23,898 nt of DNA, from the NCBI GenBank assembly GCA_017999235.1, contig JAGOBN010000006.1:1-23898 (forward strand), written 5' to 3'. How positions within the stretch are numbered: position 1 is the first letter of the stretch; each line of letters opens with the position of its first letter. The notes under the pieces were generated by a model that saw nothing but the letters and a program-made list of their open reading frames with translations, ran no database searches and was not told the origin of the DNA. Origin of the DNA: Anaerolineales bacterium. GTDB taxonomy: Bacteria > Chloroflexota > Anaerolineae > Anaerolineales > UBA6663. Below, in pieces: positions 14,920-20,626 of this stretch. Position numbers and translations under genes: made by a program.

Positions 14920-16392
14920 TCACCTTGTCGGGAGTAAAACGGTGAATGTGACGCCGCGGCCGGCCGGGCAGGCGGCCCGGATGGTGCCGGCGTGCTGCCG
15001 CGCGATTTCACGGCAGATGCTCAATTCTAAACCGGTGCCGCGGCCGATGGCCGGACCCGTATAATCCGGCTCAAATGCCATCTCCAACTGTTCGACCGGC
15101 AGCGGCCGGCCGTCATCGCTGACTTCGACCTGCACCTGCTCATCCGGCCCGAGCCGGGACGCCACGCGGATGAGGTGCGGGGCGCCGTCGTCGGTGCCAT
15201 CCCGCGCCAGCAGCAGCAGGTTTACCCACAGGTCCTCCAGCTGCCGCGCATTGCCCAGCACCGGCGGCAGGCCGGCGGCCAGGTTGACTTCCAACTGCAC
15301 GCCGATGGCCAGGATCAGGTCACCCACCAGACCGAGGGCATTGGTGACAGTCTGATTCACGTCTTGCGGCTCACGCGTGGCGGTGGCCGGCCGGGAGAAA
15401 TCCAGCAGCCGTTGAACCGCCTGCTGGGCGCGCCAGCCGCCCCGTTCGATCGCCTCCAGCGCTTCGCGCTGCGGATCCGCGGCCGGGATCTCGCGCAGCA
15501 ACAACTGCGTTTCGGCAATGATGGTGGTGAGCGGATTGCTGATCTGGTGCGCCACCCCGGACGCCAGTTCGCCGATGGCGGCCAGCCGCGCCGCCTGGGC
15601 CAAGTGAGTCTGGGCCGCCTGCACCTGGTCTTGGAGGCGCTTCCGGGCGGTGATATCCCGGGCCACATCCATCACGCCGATGACGCGGCCGGCGCTGTCC
15701 GCCAGGGCGGTGACACTGGAACTCACCCAAAATTCCTCGCCGGTGCGCCGCCGGCCGCGGCGCTCAGTGGTCAAGGGCTCGCCGCTGGACAGCGCGGGCA
15801 GTTCCGCCGGCGGCGTAAAAATGGTCAGATAACAGTTCGCCGCCATTTGGCCCAGCCACGTCTCCGCCGGCCAGCCATACAGGCTCTCGGCCGCGCGGTT
15901 CCAAAACGTAATCCGGCCGGCCAGGTCCCACACCACCACCGAATCATGGACATTATCCAGCAGCAGCGCCTGATACCGAATCTGCTCCAGGGAGCGCCGG
16001 TTGGCCTGCTGCAGGGCGTGCGTGCGCGCGGCTTTGCGGACCACTGCGCCGAGCACCCCCAGATAGTCGCCGGTCTTGACGATGTATTCCAGCGCGCCGT
16101 TCTGGATGGCCTGGGCGGCCACGCGCTCATCGCCGCGGCCGGTCACCATCACCACGGCCGTTTCCAAGCCGCGGGCCTGCAGTTCCTGCAGGGCTTTCAG
16201 GCCATTGCCGTCCGGCAGATTGTAATCCAGGGTGACGACATCATACGGGCCGGCGGCCAGTTTGGTCCACAGCGTCTCGAGATCGCCGGCCACCTCGGTG
16301 ACAAAGTCTCCGGAAACGCGCAGAAACTCGCATGCCAGCCGGGCATGATCCTCATTATCTTCCACGATCAAGACGCGCAGCCGTTCACTCAT
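14920..16392 (-). CDS. REC-PAS histidine kinase with eroded ATP-binding motifs
   Basis: The 490-residue cytoplasmic protein has an N-terminal receiver (1-120) with a full active site (EDN at 11-13, Asp56, Lys106). A PAS domain (about 140-250), a HisKA domain with AHQISNPLTTI (His282, Gln replacing the common Glu) and an ATPase domain follow. In the ATPase domain the first N-box Asn391 is kept but the second is Leu395, and the G1 motif reads DDGRPLP (426-432) instead of D-x-G-x-G. The G2 motif GRGTGLEL is present. It may be a weak kinase, a phosphatase or a receiver-controlled scaffold. AGAGG precedes the ATG at 16390-16392. The gene follows the single-domain regulator by 12 bp. Confidence 0.9.
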   Translation of the reverse strand: MSERLRVLIVEDNEDHARLACEFLRVSGDFVTEVAGDLETLWTKLAAGPYDVVTLDYNLPDGNGLKALQELQARGLETAVVMVTGRGDERVAAQAIQNGALEYIVKTGDYLGVLGAVVRKAARTHALQQANRRSLEQIRYQALLLDNVHDSVVVWDLAGRITFWNRAAESLYGWPAETWLGQMAANCYLTIFTPPAELPALSSGEPLTTERRGRRRTGEEFWVSSSVTALADSAGRVIGVMDVARDITARKRLQDQVQAAQTHLAQAARLAAIGELASGVAHQISNPLTTIIAETQLLLREIPAADPQREALEAIERGGWRAQQAVQRLLDFSRPATATREPQDVNQTVTNALGLVGDLILAIGVQLEVNLAAGLPPVLGNARQLEDLWVNLLLLARDGTDDGAPHLIRVASRLGPDEQVQVEVSDDGRPLPVEQLEMAFEPDYTGPAIGRGTGLELSICREIARQHAGTIRAACPAGRGVTFTVLLPTR

Positions 16393-16404
16393 CGTTGGCG
16401 CCTC

Positions 16405-16863
16405 TTAAGCCGCCGCCGGCCGGTCGCTGGCCGCCGGCCGATCGCCGGCCGCCGGGTCAAGGCCCGGCCAGTCAGCGTCCACTGGCAATTCCAATAGTTT
16501 GAGGATGCGGCGGGCCAGCTCGGCGATATCAAAGGGCTTGCTCATAAACGCCTCCACCCGGGCCACGTTCGTCGCCAGCAGCCGTTCGGCGCTGCTGTCC
16601 TTGGCGGAGAGCACCAGCACCCGCATCCCGGGATGGTGCGGCCCCTGGCGGATAGCTTCCAGCACCTGCCAGCCGGTCAGCCCCGGCAGCATCAAATCCA
16701 GGATCAACAGCTCCGGCTGCAGGCGGCCGGCCAGCTCGATGGCGGTGCGCGCTTCACGCGCCGCCGCCTGGCGCACCGGCAGACGCCCCAGGACCTTGAT
16801 CAGGATATCCAGCGTGCGCAGATCGTCCTCCACGCACAAGACCAACGGCTGTCCCGCGCTCAT
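16405..16863 (-). CDS. Single-domain response regulator with Asp/Pro/Ala repeat tail
   Basis: The 152-residue protein is a CheY-like receiver: VEDD (11-14), phosphoacceptor Asp56 (LLILDLMLPGLTG), LVLSAKD (83-89) and Lys109 (MSKPF). It has no output domain. After the receiver comes a tail with GDRPAASDRPAAA (140-152), encoded by an 18-bp tandem DNA repeat. The ATG at 16861-16863 overlaps the stop of the upstream regulator (ATGA). The location between kinase genes suggests a phosphorelay intermediate or a protein-binding output; which one is unknown. Confidence 0.92.
   Translation of the reverse strand: MSAGQPLVLCVEDDLRTLDILIKVLGRLPVRQAAAREARTAIELAGRLQPELLILDLMLPGLTGWQVLEAIRQGPHHPGMRVLVLSAKDSSAERLLATNVARVEAFMSKPFDIAELARRILKLLELPVDADWPGLDPAAGDRPAASDRPAAA
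16415..16459. repeat. 18-bp tandem repeat, about 2.5 copies
   Basis: Units at 16415-16432 and 16433-16450 differ at two positions, and a partial third unit follows to 16459. Each unit starts with GCCGGC and is a multiple of three, so it adds residues to the tail of the receiver protein without shifting frame. It looks like replication slippage. Confidence 0.75.
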
Positions 16864-17321
16864 CGCATCCCCCACGGCGCGAACTGCAGCGGCTGCCCCC
16901 GGCCGCCGGCCGGCCGCGCCAGCAGGGTCTCAATCGACCGGATCAACTCCCGCATCGCGCCATTCAGGGCGACCAGTTTGCTCAAATACGCGTCGGCGCC
17001 CGTGGCGTAACAGGCGCGCACGTCCGCCGGGTTATTGGAGGTTGTCAGCACGATCACCGGAACCCGTTCCCAGGCCGCCGCGCCGCGCAAAGCGCGCAGG
17101 ACTTCCAGGCCGTCCACCTTGGGCAGTTTGAGATCCAGCAGCACGATATCGGGCAGGCCCAAGACCGGCGCCGGCGCGGGGTGGCGGACGTACTCCAGCG
17201 CCTGCAGGCCGTCGCTGAGGATCATCACCCGGACGGCGGCCGGCCAGGCCGTCTCCAGCACCGCTTGGATCAGCACGGCATGGTCAGGATTATCCTCGAT
17301 CAGCAGCACCGAGCGTGTCAT
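16860..17321 (-). CDS. Rcp1-like single-domain response regulator
   Basis: The 153-residue protein is a stand-alone receiver of the Rcp1 type, recognised by the long loop before the phosphorylation strand (YVRHPAPAPVLGLPDIVLLD, 45-64), the LDLKLPKVDG motif (Asp63) and IVLTTSNNPADV. Lys115 is present (LSKLV). Rcp1-like proteins are known partners of phytochrome-like and GAF kinases with SHDLQAP motifs, and exactly such a kinase is encoded directly upstream with an ATGA overlap. The pair is therefore a probable cognate two-component system. The output of this regulator is not evident. Confidence 0.94.
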   Translation of the reverse strand: MTRSVLLIEDNPDHAVLIQAVLETAWPAAVRVMILSDGLQALEYVRHPAPAPVLGLPDIVLLDLKLPKVDGLEVLRALRGAAAWERVPVIVLTTSNNPADVRACYATGADAYLSKLVALNGAMRELIRSIETLLARPAGGRGQPLQFAPWGMR

Positions 17322-19483
17322 CCCGCGCCTTCCTCCGCCTCATCGCCGGCCGCCGCCGCCAGCGGCAAGGTAAAAAAGAATGCCGTCCCGGCGCCGGGCG
17401 CGCTCTCCAGCCAAATCCGCCCGCCCCGCCCCTCCACAATGCGCTTGACAATGCTCAACCCGACGCCGGTGCCGGCGACATCCACCTGCTTCAGCCGCTC
17501 AAAAGGCACGAAAATGCGCTGCTGATAATCCGGGTGGATCCCGATGCCATTATCTTTGACATAGAACTCAATGTGCTCGCCGCCAGCCGGCGCCGGCCGC
17601 AAGCCAGCCGCGGCGCGGTCCCCGCTGGCTGGCCGCCAGCCGATCTGAATGTGCGGGTCGGCCTGCGGACCCATGAATTTAACCGCGTTGGTCAGCAAGT
17701 TGGAGAACACCTGGCGCAGCCGCAAGCGTGAGTAGCGGACCACCGGCCATTGGACGGGCAGATCGAGCACCACCTGGCGTTCCGCCAGCGCGCCGGCCAG
17801 ATCCAACAGCACCTCGTCCAGCACCGCTTGCACTGACACGCTCTCGTCCGGCTCTTCCTGACGCCCCACCCGCGAGAGTTCGAGCAAATCTTCCAGGAGC
17901 CGGCTCAGGTAATCGGCGTTCGTGGTAATCCGGCGCACAAAGGATTGGCCGCGCTCATCGAGCGCGTCTTGATACCGGGATTGCAGCAGGCCGGCAAAGC
18001 CGCGCATGGAGACCACCGGCGCCTGCAAGTCATGCGAGACCGTGTAGACGAAGGCCTCCAATTCGGCGTTCTTGGCTTCCAGCTGCACCGCCGCCTGCCG
18101 CATGCCGTCAAACAGCTCGGCGTTCCGCAGCGCCAGCGCCAATTGATCGGCGATGCCGCTCAGCAGATCCACGTCCGCGGCCGTCCACTTGCGCGCGTGC
18201 GTCACCTGCATCAAGCTGAAGGAATAGAGCCGGCCGGTGGATTGGTCCGGGATCGGCACCCAGACCAGTGAGCGCACGCCGTGCCGGTCCACCAGCCAGG
18301 TCCAATAGTCTTGCAGCGCCGGGTTGACACAGTCTTCGCTGGAGATGAGCACCTGGCCGGCCCGCAGGGCCTGGGCCACCTGCGCCAGGGCGCCGTCCAA
18401 GGCGGTGCGCCGCCGCAGTGAGCGGCGCTCGGTCAGCATCGGGTTCGTGTGCTCGTGATCGGTGATAAAGACGCCTTCCGTCCAGTCGAACAAACTGACC
18501 GTGCTGCGGTCCGCGCGCAAGCCGCGCCCCACGGCATCCACCGCTTGATACAGCATCTCGCCCGGATTGAGCCAGCTGTTGGCAATGTGGCTGAGATGCG
18601 TGAGCAGCTGCTCGCGGCGGGCCTGTTCCGCCTCGCGCTGGGCGCTTTCCAAACTCACCACGATGGTGGCCAATTGTTGGGCCAGGGTGCTGAGCTCCAA
18701 TTCCCGTTCGACCGCCAGCAGCGCCGGCCCCCGCGTCCCCACCAGCAGCGCGCCGAAGGTTCGGCCGCTGGCGTGCATCGGCAGCGCCAGCTCCGCCGCA
18801 ATCAACGGCTGGCCCAGGTTGTCCGCCAGGGCCGGGCCAGTCACCTGGATCACCTGGCCAGACCGGACGCACTGCCCGGCCGCCCCAACGCCCACTTTGA
18901 GGTAATACGCCGCCACCGGGATCCGGGATACGGCCGGACCGGCGACAGCGCTGAGCGCCAGATCATCCGCCTCCGGCTCCAATAAATACACCGCCACCAG
19001 CTCATACCCCAGGCGGCGCTGGATCAAATCGGCCGCCAGCTGGATGATTACGGCCAGGTCCCGGCCGGCCGCCGCCGCCTGGATCAGCGTCTGATGGACC
19101 TGCAAAAAGCTCAGCCGGCTCTCGGCGGCGCCGGTCAGTTTGGCCCAGCGCCACCCCACCCGGCAGGCATGCCGCAGCCGCAGCCGGAAATCCGCATCGG
19201 GGTGGTCGGGCGCGAGCACCACTTCCACCCCCTGCTCGGCGGCCAGGGTGTAGGCCGATTCCGCCTGGCCGGCGCCGGCCAGCAGCACCACCGGCGGCCA
19301 GGTCTTGAGGGCGGGCAAGGCCGGCCAGGTGTCCCAGGCCGCCACCGCCAATTGACAGCTCTCCAGCGCCGCCGCCGCCGGCAGGCCGTGGCCGATATCG
19401 GCGGCCGGCGCCAGCTCCCGCAGCGCCGCCTCGACCTCGGCGCGCCACGGCTCCGCCAGTCCGATCACCCAGAACTGGTTCAC
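17318..19483 (-). CDS. GAF-domain sensor histidine kinase of the phytochrome-kinase type
   Basis: The 721-residue cytoplasmic kinase has an N-terminal receiver-like region (about 1-115) without a clear phosphoacceptor Asp, two GAF-like domains (about 128-280 and 300-455), a HisKA domain with FVYTVSHDLQAPV (His484) and an ATPase domain. The latter has N-box N595/N599, DNGIGI (644-649) and GTGVGL (671-676). An Ala/Pro/Gly-rich insert (about 617-635) lies between N-box and G1. I chose the GTG at 19481-19483: it has GAGG upstream and forms a GTGA overlap with the BldC-like gene's stop. An earlier ATG/GTG-type start near 19525 would overlap that gene by 46 bp. No bilin- or haem-binding motif is obvious. 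The neighbouring Rcp1-like gene is the likely partner. Confidence 0.92.
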   Translation of the reverse strand: MNQFWVIGLAEPWRAEVEAALRELAPAADIGHGLPAAAALESCQLAVAAWDTWPALPALKTWPPVVLLAGAGQAESAYTLAAEQGVEVVLAPDHPDADFRLRLRHACRVGWRWAKLTGAAESRLSFLQVHQTLIQAAAAGRDLAVIIQLAADLIQRRLGYELVAVYLLEPEADDLALSAVAGPAVSRIPVAAYYLKVGVGAAGQCVRSGQVIQVTGPALADNLGQPLIAAELALPMHASGRTFGALLVGTRGPALLAVERELELSTLAQQLATIVVSLESAQREAEQARREQLLTHLSHIANSWLNPGEMLYQAVDAVGRGLRADRSTVSLFDWTEGVFITDHEHTNPMLTERRSLRRRTALDGALAQVAQALRAGQVLISSEDCVNPALQDYWTWLVDRHGVRSLVWVPIPDQSTGRLYSFSLMQVTHARKWTAADVDLLSGIADQLALALRNAELFDGMRQAAVQLEAKNAELEAFVYTVSHDLQAPVVSMRGFAGLLQSRYQDALDERGQSFVRRITTNADYLSRLLEDLLELSRVGRQEEPDESVSVQAVLDEVLLDLAGALAERQVVLDLPVQWPVVRYSRLRLRQVFSNLLTNAVKFMGPQADPHIQIGWRPASGDRAAAGLRPAPAGGEHIEFYVKDNGIGIHPDYQQRIFVPFERLKQVDVAGTGVGLSIVKRIVEGRGGRIWLESAPGAGTAFFFTLPLAAAAGDEAEEGAG

Positions 19484-19701
19484 GCCCCAGCCTCGCGGGG
19501 CGGAGCCGGCGGCTGCGCGAGACAAGTGTTCAACATCTCCAAGCTAAACCGCCGATGTCCGCCGGGAGTCCGCAAAGCCGTAATCCGGCCCTGCAACTCC
19601 ATCCGGCGCAAAGTGGACAGGCTGACCCGCAAATAGGCCGCCGCTTCGCGGGCCGTCAACAGCGTCAGCCGGGCCGGCGGCTCAGCGGTATGTTCAACCA
19701 C
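19480..19701 (-). CDS. BldC/MerR-like small DNA-binding protein
   Basis: The product (73 residues from the GTG at 19699-19701; 75 from a TTG at 19705-19707) is just a MerR-type winged helix-turn-helix: LLTAREAAAYLRVSLSTLRR, then ELQGRITALRTPGGHRRF. The GGHRRF wing motif is typical. There is no sensor domain, as in BldC, which binds direct repeats as head-to-tail oligomers, or in phage excisionases. No phage genes are nearby, so a regulator is more likely. TGGG seven bases before the GTG favours that start. It is the first gene of the signalling operon, downstream of promoter P3, and overlaps the kinase by 4 bp. Its targets are unknown; the TTTA repeats are candidates. Confidence 0.87.
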   Translation of the reverse strand: MVEHTAEPPARLTLLTAREAAAYLRVSLSTLRRMELQGRITALRTPGGHRRFSLEMLNTCLAQPPAPPREAGA

Positions 19702-19726
19702 GGTCAAACCCAGTCAAAAGTATCCA

Positions 19727-19748
19727 AATCATAGCGGGCCAATCATAG
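19727..19748. repeat. Direct repeat AATCATAG, 14 bp apart
   Basis: AATCATAG occurs at 19727-19734 and 19741-19748. On the minus strand each copy contains TATGAT, so one forms the predicted -10 of P3 and the second lies just past the predicted start point. It may be an autoregulatory site or a second -10. Confidence 0.4.
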
Positions 19749-19785
19749 GCCGGCCGTTTGGACGCGTCCATAAATGGGGCGTAAA
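19742..19785 (-). promoter_or_regulatory. Promoter P3 of the BldC-kinase operon with two phased TTTA boxes
   Basis: Read on the minus strand, TTTA (19785-19782) and TTTA (19774-19771) are 11 bp apart. The second abuts TGGACG (19770-19765), followed by a 17-bp spacer and TATGAT (19747-19742), a good -10. The predicted start point is about 34 nt before the GTG of the BldC-like gene. The arrangement copies P1 and P2 although only two clean boxes are present. The -35 lies in a perfect 12-bp palindrome (TGGACGCGTCCA, 19759-19770), which may be a further operator. Confidence 0.55.
19759..19770. promoter_or_regulatory. Perfect 12-bp palindrome over the P3 -35 region
   Basis: TGGACGCGTCCA is its own reverse complement. 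It covers the predicted -35 of P3 and part of the spacer. A dimeric regulator bound here could control the signalling operon. No known binding motif was recognised. Confidence 0.35.
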
Positions 19786-19821
19786 CGTTCGGATAGAAAA
19801 AGCTTACCGGCGTAAAGACTA

Positions 19822-19864
19822 TTTAGTGAGTTTTTACCCTAAAAATCCGACGGCTTCATACAAT
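19822..19864 (+). promoter_or_regulatory. Promoter P4 of the M23 peptidase gene with two phased TTTA boxes
   Basis: On the plus strand TTTA (19822-19825) and TTTA (19833-19836) are 11 bp apart. The second abuts CCCTAA (19837-19842), a poor -35, then a 16-bp spacer and TACAAT (19859-19864), a good -10. The poor -35 would make the promoter activator-dependent. The start point would fall at about 19871, which is the A of the chosen ATG, so the transcript would be leaderless. The region between P3 and P4 (19786-19821) holds weaker, out-of-phase TAAA sequences. Confidence 0.5.
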
Positions 19865-19870
19865 AGCCCC

Positions 19871-20509
19871 ATGACCACTGCAATCTCCGGGCCAGCCGGC
19901 TCTCCAATCCCTTCCCCTGAACCCAGCCGGCGGCCGGCCCAGGCGCCGCGCACCGACCCGTTTGCCCAGCTGTTGACGATGCAGATGGATTGGCCGACCC
20001 TGGGCGGCTCGGACAGCGGCCAAGAATCGCCCGCCGGCCTCGCGGCCTTGAGCGGGAACGCGGCCCAGACCGGCCAAGGCGCCGAGCCGTTGTTGACGTT
20101 CACACTACTGCGGGTTTTGGAGAAACTCTTGGATGTTCAGGGTTCGCCGGCGCCGGCCATGCCGCGCGGCCTGCCCGTCAGCGGCCCCATCTCCCAAGGA
20201 GCGCGGGCCGGCCACCAGGCGGTGGATATTGCCGTCCCGGTGGGCTCCCCGGTGCGCGCGACGATGGCCGGCCAGGTGATCCACGCCGGCTGGAATAATG
20301 AAGGCTATGGCAACTTGGTCATCGTGGAAAACGGCGCCTACCGCACGTACTTCGCTCACCTGGAGTCGCTGCCGGTGACGGTGGGGCAAACCGTGACGGC
20401 CGGCCAACTGGTCGGCCTCTCCGGCAACACCGGCAACTCCACCGGCCCGCACGTGCATTACGAAGTGCGCTTCAACGACACCCCGATCGATCCGGACCTC
20501 CAAGCCTGA
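19871..20509 (+). CDS. M23-family (LytM-like) peptidoglycan peptidase
   Basis: The 212-residue protein has a C-terminal M23 metallopeptidase domain (about 100-205) with all zinc ligands and catalytic residues: GHQAVDIAVP (His115, Asp119), YFAHL (His163) and GPHVHYEVR (His194, His196). It should cleave peptide cross-links of peptidoglycan. The N-terminal 100 residues are Pro-rich, with no signal peptide or membrane helix. Segments DPFAQLLTMQM (29-39) and LLTFTLLRVLEKLL (74-87) vaguely recall FlgD/FlgJ-type N-termini. Export by the flagellar system is therefore possible but unproven. I chose the ATG at 19871; the upstream in-frame GTG at 19826 lies inside the predicted promoter. It is the only plus-strand gene and shares the flagellar promoter box. 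Confidence 0.9.
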   Translation: MTTAISGPAGSPIPSPEPSRRPAQAPRTDPFAQLLTMQMDWPTLGGSDSGQESPAGLAALSGNAAQTGQGAEPLLTFTLLRVLEKLLDVQGSPAPAMPRGLPVSGPISQGARAGHQAVDIAVPVGSPVRATMAGQVIHAGWNNEGYGNLVIVENGAYRTYFAHLESLPVTVGQTVTAGQLVGLSGNTGNSTGPHVHYEVRFNDTPIDPDLQA

Positions 20510-20532
20510 GCCGGCCCGCCGCGTCCCCCCTT

Positions 20533-20626
20533 GTACTCTGTCCGCCTGAACCCGATGGACACGGATTGCCCTTTGTAAGCGTCAACTTGACAGTGACCGT
20601 CCATCCCAATCAGGCGGACGGGGTAC
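20533..20626. terminator. Long imperfect inverted repeat between convergent genes, probable bidirectional terminator
   Basis: Arms 20533-20560 and 20599-20626 can pair over 28 bp. Four outer pairs (GTAC), a ten-pair block (GTCCGCCTGA with TCAGGCGGAC) and a seven-pair block (GATGGAC with GTCCATC, including one flanking G-C) are perfect. Two G-U-type pairs lie between the outer blocks and a four-base mismatch between the inner ones. The loop is 38 nt and contains the small hairpin GTCAACTTGAC (20581-20591). The structure starts 23 bp after the M23 stop and touches the last base of the GGDEF-EAL stop. No T-tract follows either arm, so it is not a textbook Rho-independent terminator. Confidence 0.55.

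Noticed and set aside
19480..19701. Small MerR-like protein as a phage excisionase with an attachment site nearby
   Set aside because: No integrase, phage gene or att-like duplication is visible; the gene overlaps a kinase gene and heads its operon.
19813..19820. TAAAGACT as the -35 of a sigma-28 promoter for the peptidase
   Set aside because: The required -10 sequence is absent at the right distance.
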